From positions 24,355 to 88,354 of the forward strand of contig JANRLY010000017.1 in the NCBI GenBank assembly GCA_033762075.1: a DNA stretch of 64,000 nucleotides, in the 5' to 3' direction. The stretch's first letter is position 1. Each line of letters begins with the position of its first letter. This DNA is from VFKI01 sp033762075 (lineage in GTDB: Bacteria > Pseudomonadota > Gammaproteobacteria > DSM-16500). Shown here one piece after another: positions 41,781-51,558 of the stretch. Under the pieces are notes generated by a model. That model ran no database searches, had not been told where the DNA came from, and saw nothing but the letters and a program-made list of their open reading frames with translations. A program made the translations under genes and the position numbers.

Positions 41781-44012
41781 ATGGAAAATAATGCTGAATT
41801 CAGAATTATGATTATTGATGATAATCCTGCGATTCATGCTGATTTCATCAAAATTCTAACGAGCATTCATAGGTCAGAATCAAGCTTTGACGATTTAACA
41901 CAAACAATGTTTGGAGAAAAAAAACAAGGCAGTGAAAATCTATTACCTCATTTTCATATTGATACAGCTTCTCAAGGCAAAGAAGGTGTCGAAAAAATCA
42001 AAGCTGCGCTAACTCATGGCCAACACTATTCACTTGCATTCGTTGATATACGCATGCCACCTGGTTGGGATGGCATCGAGACGATAAAACATATATGGGC
42101 ATTGGATAAAGATGTGCAAATCGTTATTTGCACGGCATACTCAGATTACTCCTGGGAAGAAACTGTTGAGCATTTAGGTAAAAGAGACAACCTACTTATT
42201 TTAAAAAAACCTTTTGATAATATCTCGATACGTCAATTAGCATGCGCACTAACAAAAAAATGGCAGCTACTGCAAGAGTCACACAGATTTACTTCATATT
42301 TAAAAACGCAACTAGCAAACCGAACTTCCACATTGCAACAATCCCTATCTTTAGTCAAAGCAACATTAGAATCTTCTGATGAAGGCATCATTGTCATTAA
42401 CAATGAAAATAAAATTACAGAGCATAATGAACAGTTTTGCTCAATGTGGGACATACCTAAAAATATCGTTAACAGTAAAAATTATAAAAAATTATATGAA
42501 CAGATGGAGAGTAAATTAGTCGATCCGCGGAAATTTACAGACTGGATAAGCGCTATTTTTAATTCAAATGAATCAAATAACTTGGATATGATTAAGTTGA
42601 AAAATGGAAAAATATTGCATTGTTATTCACACCCTCAAAAGTTAAATAACAAAATGATAGGTCGTGTATTAAATTTTAGTGATATCACTGATCGCGCCAA
42701 ACTTGAGGAAGAATTACAACATCAAGCTTTATATGACTCATTAACAGGTTTACCAAATCGCCTCATGCTACTCGATAAAATTCGTGAGGCTATCAATCAA
42801 GCTGACAAAAATAATTCATTAGTTGCTGTGATGTTTATGGATCTAGACCGTTTCAAGTTAGTTAATGATAGCTTGAGTCATGCTGTAGGCGATGAACTAT
42901 TAAGCTTAACTGCGACAAGACTATTAAAAAACATGCGTCAAGAAGACACGCTTGCACGATTAGGGGGCGATGAATTTATTATCATATTAACAAACATGCG
43001 TTCTTATGAAGATATAGAAATCAAGGCAAATTCATTGATTCAAATTTTTCAAGAACCTTTTCAAGTTGCCGATAGAAACATTACAGTCACTGTCAGCATT
43101 GGCATTAGTATTTATCCCGATGATGGCAAAACAATTGATGAATTACTGAAGAATTCAGATGCAGCTATGTACAGTGTAAAAGAGTCTGGTTCAAATAATA
43201 TAAAATTTTATACAGCTGAAATGAATCAGCAAAATCTTGAAAAGCTTGATAAAGAAATTCAATTAAGACAGGCTCTCACTAATAATGAATTATTTCTTTG
43301 TTATCAACCAGAATTCGATATTGCTAATGAAAAATTAATTGCTGTGGAAGCTTTGATTCGCTGGAATCATCCAGTAAACGGCACTCTATTGCCTATCGAT
43401 TTTATTCCACTTGCTGAGGAAACAGGTCTAATTACCTCAATAGGGGAATGGACAATTAAAACAGCATGCAAACAAAATCAAGAATGGCAGGATGCTGGGT
43501 TTTCGCCCATTCGAGTCGCTGTTAATATTTCTGCACAGCAATTAAAAACCGATCATTTTGTCGATGTAGTTAAGTCAATACTGATAGAAACACAATTAAA
43601 GCCAAAATTCCTTGAATTTGAAATCACCGAAAATATCATCGTGAGCGGCGTAGAAATAACAAGAACTGTTTTCGAACTTAAAAAACTAGGTATTTCTATT
43701 ACACTTGATGATTTTGGAACCGGATACTCAAGTTTAAGTTATTTAAAAAAACTTCCATTAGATCGTTTAAAAATAGATGGTTCGTTTATTCATAACATTC
43801 AGGCAGTCAAAGATGATGAAGTGATCATTCGTGCTATCATTGCGATTGCTAAACACTTGAATCTAGAAGTAACTGCTGAAGGTGTAGAAACAAAAAACCA
43901 AGCCAATTTCCTTAAAAAACAACATTGCAATGATATTCAAGGATTTTATTATTCAAAACCATTAACCGCGGAAGAAATGGTTGAGTTATTTAAACATTTA
44001 GAAAACAAGTAA
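41781..44012 (+). CDS. Response regulator with REC, PAS, GGDEF and EAL domains
   Basis: A 743-residue cyclic-di-GMP protein. REC domain at about 8-150 with acidic pair D13/D14, phospho-acceptor D89 (AFVDIRMPPGWDG), and K142; PAS-like region about 190-310; GGDEF at 395-399 with an RxxD I-site (RQED, 386-389) five residues before it; EAL domain from about 490 with VEALIRW (523-525 is EAL). All core residues of both output domains are present, so it may be bifunctional. GGGAG precedes the ATG. It is followed after 34 bp by its likely cognate kinase. Confidence 0.95.
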   Translation: MENNAEFRIMIIDDNPAIHADFIKILTSIHRSESSFDDLTQTMFGEKKQGSENLLPHFHIDTASQGKEGVEKIKAALTHGQHYSLAFVDIRMPPGWDGIETIKHIWALDKDVQIVICTAYSDYSWEETVEHLGKRDNLLILKKPFDNISIRQLACALTKKWQLLQESHRFTSYLKTQLANRTSTLQQSLSLVKATLESSDEGIIVINNENKITEHNEQFCSMWDIPKNIVNSKNYKKLYEQMESKLVDPRKFTDWISAIFNSNESNNLDMIKLKNGKILHCYSHPQKLNNKMIGRVLNFSDITDRAKLEEELQHQALYDSLTGLPNRLMLLDKIREAINQADKNNSLVAVMFMDLDRFKLVNDSLSHAVGDELLSLTATRLLKNMRQEDTLARLGGDEFIIILTNMRSYEDIEIKANSLIQIFQEPFQVADRNITVTVSIGISIYPDDGKTIDELLKNSDAAMYSVKESGSNNIKFYTAEMNQQNLEKLDKEIQLRQALTNNELFLCYQPEFDIANEKLIAVEALIRWNHPVNGTLLPIDFIPLAEETGLITSIGEWTIKTACKQNQEWQDAGFSPIRVAVNISAQQLKTDHFVDVVKSILIETQLKPKFLEFEITENIIVSGVEITRTVFELKKLGISITLDDFGTGYSSLSYLKKLPLDRLKIDGSFIHNIQAVKDDEVIIRAIIAIAKHLNLEVTAEGVETKNQANFLKKQHCNDIQGFYYSKPLTAEEMVELFKHLENK

Positions 44013-44046
44013 AATAATCAAAATAGTAACGAGTAGGAGACAAGTT

Positions 44047-45669
44047 ATGTTGGAGAATTTTTTTCAATTAACGCCACCACCTCTCGAGCAAATCAAATCT
44101 TGGTATGATCCAAAGCTAGTGATTTTATCGTATGTCGTCGCTGTTTTTGCCTCCTATATTGCTTTAGATATTACAGGTAGATTGCGCGACATTAGTAACA
44201 CTGAACGCAGCACAACGTTATGGTTGATTGGCGGTGCATTTGCTTTTGGTGCAGGTATCTGGTCTATGCATTTTATAGGGATGCTTGCTTTCAAAATGGA
44301 TATGCCAATGCAGTATGACCTTTCTCTCACTATTTTATCTATGATCGTGGCTATTTGCGCTTCAGGTTTTGCATTAATGTTATTGAACGCACAAGTGATT
44401 ACCCTGACAAATTATATATTAGGAGGCATCATCTTAGGTCTAGCAATTGCTGCCATGCATTATACAGGGATGGCAGCAATGAAAATTACTATGGATATTC
44501 ATTATTTACCTGGATTATTTTTTCTTTCTATTCTGATTGCCATCATTGCTTCTGAAGCTGCAATCTGGCTTGCCCTCAAAAGCACTCAAGTGATTTCACG
44601 TGTGCAATTCCGTCTAAAATTTGTTAGCGCATTTATTATGGGCGCCGCGATTTGTGGCATGCATTATACTGGCATGGCGGCAGCTATATTTACACCCAAA
44701 ATGCACATAAACTATATGCATAACGCCTTAGATCCTGAAGTACTATCCATTAGTATTGCAAGCGTAACGTTTATTGTTTTAGGTATAGCATTCATTGCTT
44801 CCACTTATAAAGAATCATTAAATCAACAAATGTTATTGACTGCACGACAAGCAGGCATGGCTGAAGTTGCAGCGAGTGTTTTGCACAACGTAGGTAATGT
44901 CTTAAATAGTGTCAATGTTTCATCATTCATGATTTCAGAAAAAGTTCAAAACTCTAAGTTATCTACCTTAATAGATTTAAATAAATTGATCGAAGACAAT
45001 AAAAATCATTTTGATGAGTTTGTTAAAAATGATCCTCGTGGCAAGAAACTTCCAGACTTTATTCACTCATTAACTCATCATTGGAAAATTGAACGAGACA
45101 GTTTAAATTCAGAGATAGCCATATTATTAAAAAATATTGAACACATTCGAAACATCATTGCAACTCAACAAGACATTAGTCGCGTTTCTGATTCTGAGCA
45201 AGTTATATCTATCATAAATGTATTAGATGAATGTATGTTAATGACGGGCATTGATAACCCGAAATGCCAGATACAAATTAAAAAAGACTATGAAAGCATC
45301 AAACCTGTCGTGGTTGATAAGGCAAAAGTATTACAAATATTAGTAAATCTCATTCAAAACGCAAAGGATGCATTATCTCAATCACAAAATGAAGACAAAT
45401 TTATTTTGATTAAAGTGACGCATAATAAACATTATTTTTCTATCGAGATCACTGATAATGGAGCTGGAATATCCAGCGCGGACTTAACAAAAATTTTCGC
45501 GTATGGTTTTACAACCAAAAAGAAAGGCCATGGATTTGGATTACATACGAGCGCTATTTATGCCAAAGAAATGGCAGGATCATTAAGAGTCAGCAGTCTA
45601 GGCAAAGGGAAAGGAGCCTCATTTATTTTAGAGTTGCCTTATAACACTCAAGAAAAATCCAAAAAATAA
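44047..45669 (+). CDS. MHYT-domain sensor histidine kinase
   Basis: A 540-residue membrane kinase. The N-terminal MHYT domain shows seven hydrophobic segments with motifs MHFIGM, MHYTGM and MHYTGM, proposed to bind metal and sense gases. The phosphorylated His region reads VLHNVGNVLNSV, an HNxxN-type HisKA variant; the ATPase domain has LVNLIQNAKDAL (N box), ITDNGAG (G1) and GHGFGLH (G2). AGGAG precedes the ATG. It probably phosphorylates the upstream REC-GGDEF-EAL protein. Confidence 0.93.
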   Translation: MLENFFQLTPPPLEQIKSWYDPKLVILSYVVAVFASYIALDITGRLRDISNTERSTTLWLIGGAFAFGAGIWSMHFIGMLAFKMDMPMQYDLSLTILSMIVAICASGFALMLLNAQVITLTNYILGGIILGLAIAAMHYTGMAAMKITMDIHYLPGLFFLSILIAIIASEAAIWLALKSTQVISRVQFRLKFVSAFIMGAAICGMHYTGMAAAIFTPKMHINYMHNALDPEVLSISIASVTFIVLGIAFIASTYKESLNQQMLLTARQAGMAEVAASVLHNVGNVLNSVNVSSFMISEKVQNSKLSTLIDLNKLIEDNKNHFDEFVKNDPRGKKLPDFIHSLTHHWKIERDSLNSEIAILLKNIEHIRNIIATQQDISRVSDSEQVISIINVLDECMLMTGIDNPKCQIQIKKDYESIKPVVVDKAKVLQILVNLIQNAKDALSQSQNEDKFILIKVTHNKHYFSIEITDNGAGISSADLTKIFAYGFTTKKKGHGFGLHTSAIYAKEMAGSLRVSSLGKGKGASFILELPYNTQEKSKK

Positions 45670-45715
45670 TAGCATCAAGTCGGAACTAATGCAGATTATT
45701 TTTCCTTCACGACTT

Positions 45716-46069
45716 TTACTTTTTCTCTTCACCTTTCTTTTTATCTTCATCTGAAATCCAACTATGTGGTATACCGGGCGGCCGCGGTGCTGTATTGAAT
45801 GGTGTGGGATTAAAACCACTGCCTTTGCCTGCGCTGGAAGAAGATTCACTTGATGAAGATCCTGATACTGGTTGCTCAATCGAACTGCTATCGAATGTAG
45901 CTTGCAGTTGATCAAGATCATCGTACAAACGATACACGACTTGCATTTTTAATTGTTGATCTTGACGCAATTTATCTTGGATTGATTTTTTAGCTTCGTC
46001 CACAGAATAAAATGTGCCATCAGTCACTTCACCGCCTCGTTGAAATTGCTTTGTAATGTAATATGACAT
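45716..46069 (-). CDS. Hypothetical protein with Ser-rich linker
   Basis: A 117-residue protein. The first 65 residues could be a small alpha/beta domain (YYITKQFQRGGEVTDGTFY), followed by a Ser-rich linker, a Pro-rich segment and an acidic-basic tail ending EDKKKGEEKK. No signal peptide. GAGGG precedes the ATG. It is 77 bp after rpiA on the same strand. The disordered tail with a Glu/Lys cluster resembles some secreted effectors, but this is weak evidence. Confidence 0.65.
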   Translation of the reverse strand: MSYYITKQFQRGGEVTDGTFYSVDEAKKSIQDKLRQDQQLKMQVVYRLYDDLDQLQATFDSSSIEQPVSGSSSSESSSSAGKGSGFNPTPFNTAPRPPGIPHSWISDEDKKKGEEKK

Positions 46070-46105
46070 AAAACCCTCATAGTTGTGCCGCAGTTTTCGT
46101 TTTTT

Positions 46106-46132
46106 TGTCGACCCGCGATTTGTCTGCGGGAC
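46106..46132. repeat. 27-bp repeat related to 49040-49066
   Basis: TGTCGACCCGCGATTTGTC followed by TGCGGGAC matches 49040-49066 with about five mismatches. CCCGC (46112-46116) and GCGGG (46126-46130) can form a hairpin. Both copies are in short gaps of the hslUV-rpiA block; probably a REP-like family. Confidence 0.4.
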
Positions 46133-46146
46133 GATGGGTGCGCGAC

Positions 46147-46785
46147 TTATTTTCCTACAATCACTTCATCCGCAGGGCGTCTCGCAAAAATACCATTCGT
46201 CACAACGCCTGGAATTTGATTCATTAACATTTCGAGCTCAATTGGATTTAAAATTTTTAAATTAAAAACATCTAAAATAGCATTGCCATTATCTGTGATA
46301 ACATTTTCACGCCAGACCGGTCTTCCACCCAACTTCACTAATTCTCGTGCAACAAAGCTTCGAGCCATAGGAATCACTTCAACAGGCACGGGAAAAGCAC
46401 CAAGCAGTTCGACTTGTTTACTTTGGTCGACAATACAAACAAATTTATCTGAAGCAGCTGCAATAATTTTTTCGCGCGTGAGTGCAGCGCCGCCACCTTT
46501 AATCATTTGATGTGCCGCATTAATTTCATCAGCACCGTCAACATACAATGGTAAATTTGAAACGCTATTGAGCTCAATAACAGGAATACCTAATGCTTTC
46601 ACGCGTTTTTCAGTGTCGAGCGATGATGCCACAACAGCATCAATTTTACCTTTTACTGCACGCAAAGCTTCAATAAAATAATGAACTGTCGAACCGGATC
46701 CCACGCCTAATGTCATCCCGTATTCGATGTGAGCAATTGCTGATTCCGCAGCTGATTTTTTTTGTGCTTCAATGACTGGATTCAT
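46147..46785 (-). CDS. rpiA: Ribose-5-phosphate isomerase A
   Basis: Interconverts ribose 5-phosphate and ribulose 5-phosphate in the pentose phosphate pathway. LGVGSGSTVHYFIEAL, PLYVDGADEIN and MIKGGGAALTREKI carry the substrate- and catalytic residues. At 212 residues it is slightly shorter than E. coli RpiA (219). AGGA precedes the ATG. It overlaps the DUF971 gene by 17 bp within the argS-hslUV operon. Confidence 0.97.
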   Translation of the reverse strand: MNPVIEAQKKSAAESAIAHIEYGMTLGVGSGSTVHYFIEALRAVKGKIDAVVASSLDTEKRVKALGIPVIELNSVSNLPLYVDGADEINAAHQMIKGGGAALTREKIIAAASDKFVCIVDQSKQVELLGAFPVPVEVIPMARSFVARELVKLGGRPVWRENVITDNGNAILDVFNLKILNPIELEMLMNQIPGVVTNGIFARRPADEVIVGK

Positions 46786-47077
46786 ATTGTTTTCCTAATG
46801 TAAACAGTGTTTCCCAACTATAAATACCTGAACGATGACCATCACTAAAAATCAAACGTACCGCATAATTGCCAACCGGCTCAACGGAAAGAATATTCAC
46901 ATCACGAAAACGGATTTTATTTTTTTCATCGCGCGCGCCAGGAAAACGTGACTCTGCTGAAGGAGAGTGAAAACGTAAATAATCAAATGGCAAAACAAAT
47001 ACAGTATTGTCTTGCCATTTTACTTCAAGCGTGCGTGAAATTTTATGTAAAATAATTTCAGTTGGTTGTGTGGTCAC
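46769..47077 (-). CDS. DUF971 protein (gamma-butyrobetaine hydroxylase N-terminal-like)
   Basis: A 102-residue single-domain protein. LPFDYLRFHSPSAE and FSDGHRSGIYSWETLFTLG are the DUF971 signatures, a domain that also forms the N terminus of gamma-butyrobetaine hydroxylases. It is often found next to hslUV in gammaproteobacteria. It starts at a GTG overlapping the hslU stop as GTGA. Role unknown; links to iron-sulfur or metal metabolism have been suggested for the family. Confidence 0.9.
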   Translation of the reverse strand: MTTQPTEIILHKISRTLEVKWQDNTVFVLPFDYLRFHSPSAESRFPGARDEKNKIRFRDVNILSVEPVGNYAVRLIFSDGHRSGIYSWETLFTLGKQYESSH

Positions 47078-48414
47078 AAAATATATCGACTCAAATCTTC
47101 ATCTTTCATCAAGTGTTCTAAATGCTTATTGACGTATAGATGATCAATTGCCAATTCCCCTGCACAATCTGCTGCGCCAAATGATACTTCTTCGAGTAAT
47201 CTTTCCATGACGGTATGCAATCGTCGAGCGCCAATATTTTCGGTGCGCTCATTGACATGCCAAGCAACTTCAGCAATGCGTTTAACCCCTTGCGGTAAAA
47301 ACTGAATGTTTACACCTTCAGTTTTCAAAAGTGCAGCATATTGTTCTGTCAATGAAGCTGTCGGTTCTGTGAGAATTCGCACAAAATCTTCGACACTCAA
47401 TGCTTTCAATTCAACACGAATCGGTAAACGGCCTTGCAACTCAGGAATGAGATCCGAAGGTTTTGAAAAATGAAATGCACCTGACGTAATAAATAAAATA
47501 TGATCTGTGCGCACAACACCGTAACGCGTTGAAACGGTACACCCTTCGATGAGAGGCAGTAAATCACGCTGCACCCCTTCGCGTGAAACATCAGCACCTG
47601 AATGTTCTGCGCGACGCGCAATTTTGTCGAGCTCATCGATGAAGACAATGCCATTTTGTTCAACGCTTTTCAATGCGCGTGCTTTCAATTCTTCGTCATC
47701 AATCAATTTATTCGCTTCTTCTTCGCGCAGAATTTTTCTCGCGTCAGCTACTTTGACTTTGCGTGTTTTACGTCGATCGGATGAAAGACTTTGAAACATA
47801 CTTTGTAATTGATTCGTCATTTCTTCCATGCCTGGCGGCGCCATAATTTCAACACCGATTGCTGAAGCAGTGACTTCAATTTCGATTTCGCGGTCGTCTA
47901 ATTCGCCTGCTTTTAAGCGTTCGCGGAACACTTGTCGTGTCGCAGGATCAATTGTTTGGGGATCATCCGGCTCGCCTGCAAAACTCATTTTAGGCATTGG
48001 TAATAAGGCATCTAAAATACGATTCTCTGCCGCGGTGACTGCTTCTTGCCGCACTTTTTCAACTTCACGTTCGCGCATCATTTTGATCGCCATGTCGACC
48101 AAATCACGAATAATAGATTCGACATCACGACCAACATAACCGACTTCAGTAAACTTTGTCGCTTCGACTTTAATAAAAGGCGCGTCAGCTAATTTTGCAA
48201 CACGTCTTGCGATTTCTGTTTTACCCACACCCGTCGGACCAATCATTAAAATATTTTTGGGCATGATTTCGTCGCGCAATTCTTTCGGTAATTGCATTCG
48301 ACGCCAACGGTTACGCAATGCAATCGCGACGGCGCGCTTTGCTTCAGCTTGACCGATAATATGTGTATCTAATTCTTTGACGATTTCTTTCGGTGACATG
48401 TGATGATGAGACAT
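47074..48414 (-). CDS. hslU: ATP-dependent protease ATPase subunit HslU (ClpY)
   Basis: Unfoldase of the HslUV protease. Walker A GPTGVGKT at 59-66, EATKFTEVGYVGRD (pore loop), Walker B VFIDELDKIA, the I-domain between them, and the C-terminal sensor region GARRLHTVMERLLE. The protein ends in RYIL, the conserved tail that docks on HslV. 446 residues, normal. It follows hslV by 12 bp. A second possible ATG five codons in does not matter. Confidence 0.98.
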   Translation of the reverse strand: MSHHHMSPKEIVKELDTHIIGQAEAKRAVAIALRNRWRRMQLPKELRDEIMPKNILMIGPTGVGKTEIARRVAKLADAPFIKVEATKFTEVGYVGRDVESIIRDLVDMAIKMMREREVEKVRQEAVTAAENRILDALLPMPKMSFAGEPDDPQTIDPATRQVFRERLKAGELDDREIEIEVTASAIGVEIMAPPGMEEMTNQLQSMFQSLSSDRRKTRKVKVADARKILREEEANKLIDDEELKARALKSVEQNGIVFIDELDKIARRAEHSGADVSREGVQRDLLPLIEGCTVSTRYGVVRTDHILFITSGAFHFSKPSDLIPELQGRLPIRVELKALSVEDFVRILTEPTASLTEQYAALLKTEGVNIQFLPQGVKRIAEVAWHVNERTENIGARRLHTVMERLLEEVSFGAADCAGELAIDHLYVNKHLEHLMKDEDLSRYIL

Positions 48415-48426
48415 AATAATTACACT

Positions 48427-48975
48427 CTATTTAGACGTATCGTTTAATGTTTCAATGGTAAAATGATCATTTGTATAAATGCAAAGTCTTGCTGCAATTC
48501 TCAATGCATCTTCAACAACTTCATTGGCAGATAATGTCGTATGCGCCAATAAAGCTTCTGCTGCCGCTTGTGCATAAGGTCCACCCGAACCAATTGCAAT
48601 TAAACCCTGCTCTGGCTCAATCACATCGCCATTGCCTGTGATGATAAGTGAATTTTTATGATCAGCCACCGCTAATAAAGCTTCTAAACGACGCAAGAAT
48701 CGATCTGTTCGCCAATCTTTTGCAAGCTCCACTGCAGCGCGTAATAAATTTCCTTGATGTTGCTCTAATTTTGATTCAAAGCGTTCAAATAAAGTAAACG
48801 CATCCGCCGTGCCACCCGCAAAGCCTGCGAGTACGCGGTTGTTATATAAGCGTCGCACCTTTCGTGCATTGCCCTTCATCACAATGTGCCCATGCGTTAC
48901 TTGGCCATCCCCGCCAATAACGACTTGCCCATCGCGACGGACAGATAAAATTGTAGTACCGTGAAATTGTTCCAA
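48427..48975 (-). CDS. hslV: ATP-dependent protease peptidase subunit HslV (ClpQ)
   Basis: Proteasome-like peptidase core of HslUV. The sequence GTTILSVRRDGQVVIGGDGQ holds the N-terminal Thr nucleophile exposed after processing. I place the start at the TTG at 48975 (giving MEQFHGTTIL as in other annotated HslV proteins) because AGGAG lies seven bases upstream; the frame extends to 49017 but that adds unrelated residues. 182 residues. Confidence 0.96.
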   Translation of the reverse strand: MEQFHGTTILSVRRDGQVVIGGDGQVTHGHIVMKGNARKVRRLYNNRVLAGFAGGTADAFTLFERFESKLEQHQGNLLRAAVELAKDWRTDRFLRRLEALLAVADHKNSLIITGNGDVIEPEQGLIAIGSGGPYAQAAAEALLAHTTLSANEVVEDALRIAARLCIYTNDHFTIETLNDTSK

Positions 48976-49039
48976 TCGTTTCTCCTCAAAATTTGCTATC
49001 CACGAGTCACCCCGCACGGGGCAAGTTTGTCCGCCCTTT

Positions 49040-49066
49040 TGTCGATCTGCGGCTTGTCGGCGGGAC
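49040..49066. repeat. 27-bp repeat related to 46106-46132
   Basis: Second copy of the REP-like sequence described at 46106, lying between hslV and the ftsN-like gene. The stem is less perfect here. Confidence 0.4.
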
Positions 49067-49101
49067 AGCGGCGTTAGTATGTTTTGCTATATGGGGTCAA
49101 T

Positions 49102-49713
49102 CTAATCTTTATCAAGAATATTGGTTAAATGGCTTTCAACCCCTTTGCGCTTTAATTGTGCCATTGCAGAACGTGCTGATTTTTCGCCTGAATACGGTCC
49201 TTTTTGAATTTGCCAGACATTTTGATTATTGACCTTCGTTTGCACAATGAGTGTGTCGATCCCGGTCAATAATAAAGATAAGCGTTTGCTAGCAGCCTCA
49301 GCTTTATTGTTAAATGTGCCAACCACTAAGAAATAGCCTTTTTGTGCAGGTTTTGTCGGTAAAGGTGCTAACACTGCAGGCAGTGATTTTGCCATTTCTA
49401 CTTGCATTGGCTGTGTAACTTTTGCCGAAGGCAAGGTATCGTAAAAATCAAAATGAATACCTGCCGTATCATCTTTTGTTTGAGTCGGTGTTTGTTGTCC
49501 TGCGGCAGTTTGAATGGGTTGAGCTGTCTTTTGATTTGCACGCGATAGCCAAGCAAAAGGTTTTTGTAATCGATGAGTTTTATAGAGCCACATCACACCC
49601 AACGTCACCACTAATGCCACAATAAATGCCCAAAACACCCCTTGTGAATTCGGTGTCCCTGGCTTTTTACGGCGTACTTCGCCGCGAAAATGTTGCCCAT
49701 AATCCTTTGCCAT
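49102..49713 (-). CDS. SPOR-domain cell-division protein (FtsN-like)
   Basis: A 203-residue bitopic protein: short cytoplasmic N terminus (MAKDYGQHFRGEVRRKKPG), one membrane helix (VFWAFIVALVVTLGVMWLY), a Gln/Thr-rich linker, and a C-terminal SPOR domain (YFLVVGTFNNKAEAASKRL, WQIQKGPYSGEKSA) that binds denuded septal peptidoglycan. Place between argS and hslV matches the ftsN position in gammaproteobacteria. The ATG overlaps the argS stop (TAATG). Confidence 0.9.
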   Translation of the reverse strand: MAKDYGQHFRGEVRRKKPGTPNSQGVFWAFIVALVVTLGVMWLYKTHRLQKPFAWLSRANQKTAQPIQTAAGQQTPTQTKDDTAGIHFDFYDTLPSAKVTQPMQVEMAKSLPAVLAPLPTKPAQKGYFLVVGTFNNKAEAASKRLSLLLTGIDTLIVQTKVNNQNVWQIQKGPYSGEKSARSAMAQLKRKGVESHLTNILDKD

Positions 49714-51479
49714 TACATGCTTTCCGGTGTCGAGATACCTAGTATTCTAAACCCATTGACCAGCACTTGGCGAATCGCAGCAATCAATGTGAGACGGGCA
49801 TTCCGTAGGTCTTCCTCTTCAACCAGGAATACACAGGCATTGTAGTAAGTATGAAAATCTTGCGCCAATTCACGTAAGTAGTTTGTCAACATCTGCGGCT
49901 CAAATTGTTGCGCGGCATTCAAGATCACATCTGGATAACGTTGCAAGGTTGCAATAAGTTGTGTCTCATGCTCATCTGTTAAATGATCAATTTGTGATAA
50001 ACCCGCGGATTGCGACCACGTGAAATTTTTTTCTGCGAGTTGACGAAACACACTGCAAATCCGCGCATGTACATATTGAATGTAATACACAGGATTGTCA
50101 TTCGATTGAGACTTTGCTAAATCCAAATCAAAATCGACATGCTGGCCAGCTTTACGCATCAAATAAAAAAATCGTGTGGCATCAACACCAACTTCATCTC
50201 GCAATTCACGCAGCGTCACAAAGGAACCGCTGCGAGTGGACATTTGCACTTGTTGCCCACCGCGATACAATGTCACAAACTGCACTAACAAATAATTCAT
50301 ACGATTTGGCAAAATATCACACGCCTCTAATCCTGCGCGCATGCGCGGCACATAGCCGTGATGATCTGCACCAAAAACATCGACCGCTGAATCAAAACCA
50401 CGTTGAAATTTATTGAGATGATACGCTAAATCATTTGCAAAATAGGTGCGAACACCATTACTCCGACGTAACACACGATCTTTTTCATCGCCAAATTGAG
50501 TTGCACGAAACCATAATGCACCCTCTTCTTCATAAGTGAGCTTGTGTGCGTGTAATAGTTCTATGGTTTTATCAACGATATCTGTTTTTGTAAAATCTCG
50601 TTCTGAAAACCAATTTTCATAATGAACGCCCGTATCCGCTAAATCCGCACGAATATCCGCTAAAATCTTATCGAGCGCAAATTGAAATAAATGTTCATAG
50701 CGCGTATCGCCTAATAATTTTTTAACACGCACAATTAAAGCATCAATAAAAATCTCACGGTCACCACCGTCGGGTTCATCGGGTGGCAAATCAGAAAAAA
50801 GATCTGTTAGGGAAACTACAAACTTTTTATTTTCTGCTTGCAAAAAATCTTTTGCCACATCGATGACATATTCCCCGCGATATGCATTCGCAGGCAATGT
50901 CATTTTTTCTCCTGTTAACGCTAAATAACGCAGCAATACACTGGTCGCTAAAATATCCATTTGACGCCCTGCATCGTTGACGTAATATTCACGCCACACT
51001 TCGTAGCCAATGGTTTTTAATAATGCAGACACAACTGAACCATACACACCAATACGACCGTGACCAACATGCATCGGGCCATTGGGATTCGCAGAAAGGA
51101 ACTCCACTAAAACGCGCTTACCTTGCCCGAAGGTTGCACAACCAAAAGTATCACCTTGCTTCAAAATATCTGTAATAACGTTATTACGCGCGCTCGCTTC
51201 AACGAAAAAATTAATAAAGCCCGGTCCTGCAATTTGCACTTCACGAATACTCTCCGACTTCGGTAAATGCTTGATGATCTGTGCTGCTAATTCTCGTGGA
51301 TTGAGCTTGGCCGGTTTCGCTAAAATTAAAGCAACATTAGTGGCAAAATCACCGTGCTGTCGGTCCTTTGTTGGCTCAACTTGAAGACGTGGGATATCAA
51401 TGGTCAATTGGCCCGAAGACTTCAGTTGTTCAAGCGCTGATTGCAAGAGTTGTTCGATGTGTTGTTTCGTCATAACCAT
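49713..51479 (-). CDS. argS: Arginyl-tRNA synthetase
   Basis: Charges tRNA-Arg. ANPNGPMHVGHGRIGVYG contains the HIGH-type motif (HVGH), VQMSTRSGSFVTLRELRDEV the KMSKS-like region (variant MSTR), and the C-terminal DALR domain follows (the YNACVFLVEEEDLRNARL end). 588 residues. ATGs at 51479 and 51473 are both possible; neither has a strong Shine-Dalgarno. First gene of the argS-ftsN-hslV-hslU-DUF971-rpiA operon. Confidence 0.97.
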   Translation of the reverse strand: MVMTKQHIEQLLQSALEQLKSSGQLTIDIPRLQVEPTKDRQHGDFATNVALILAKPAKLNPRELAAQIIKHLPKSESIREVQIAGPGFINFFVEASARNNVITDILKQGDTFGCATFGQGKRVLVEFLSANPNGPMHVGHGRIGVYGSVVSALLKTIGYEVWREYYVNDAGRQMDILATSVLLRYLALTGEKMTLPANAYRGEYVIDVAKDFLQAENKKFVVSLTDLFSDLPPDEPDGGDREIFIDALIVRVKKLLGDTRYEHLFQFALDKILADIRADLADTGVHYENWFSERDFTKTDIVDKTIELLHAHKLTYEEEGALWFRATQFGDEKDRVLRRSNGVRTYFANDLAYHLNKFQRGFDSAVDVFGADHHGYVPRMRAGLEACDILPNRMNYLLVQFVTLYRGGQQVQMSTRSGSFVTLRELRDEVGVDATRFFYLMRKAGQHVDFDLDLAKSQSNDNPVYYIQYVHARICSVFRQLAEKNFTWSQSAGLSQIDHLTDEHETQLIATLQRYPDVILNAAQQFEPQMLTNYLRELAQDFHTYYNACVFLVEEEDLRNARLTLIAAIRQVLVNGFRILGISTPESM

Positions 51480-51558
51480 ACTTCTTTTATCTGAAAATAA
51501 ATGGCTATTATCGCTGGTCTTGTCTCGGTTGCAAGGTAAATCCCATGGGAGAATATAA

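Noticed and set aside
46112..46130. CCCGC/GCGGG hairpin as rpiA terminator
   Set aside because: No T-run follows on the minus strand, and a related sequence occurs between hslV and the ftsN-like gene, so a repeat is more likely.
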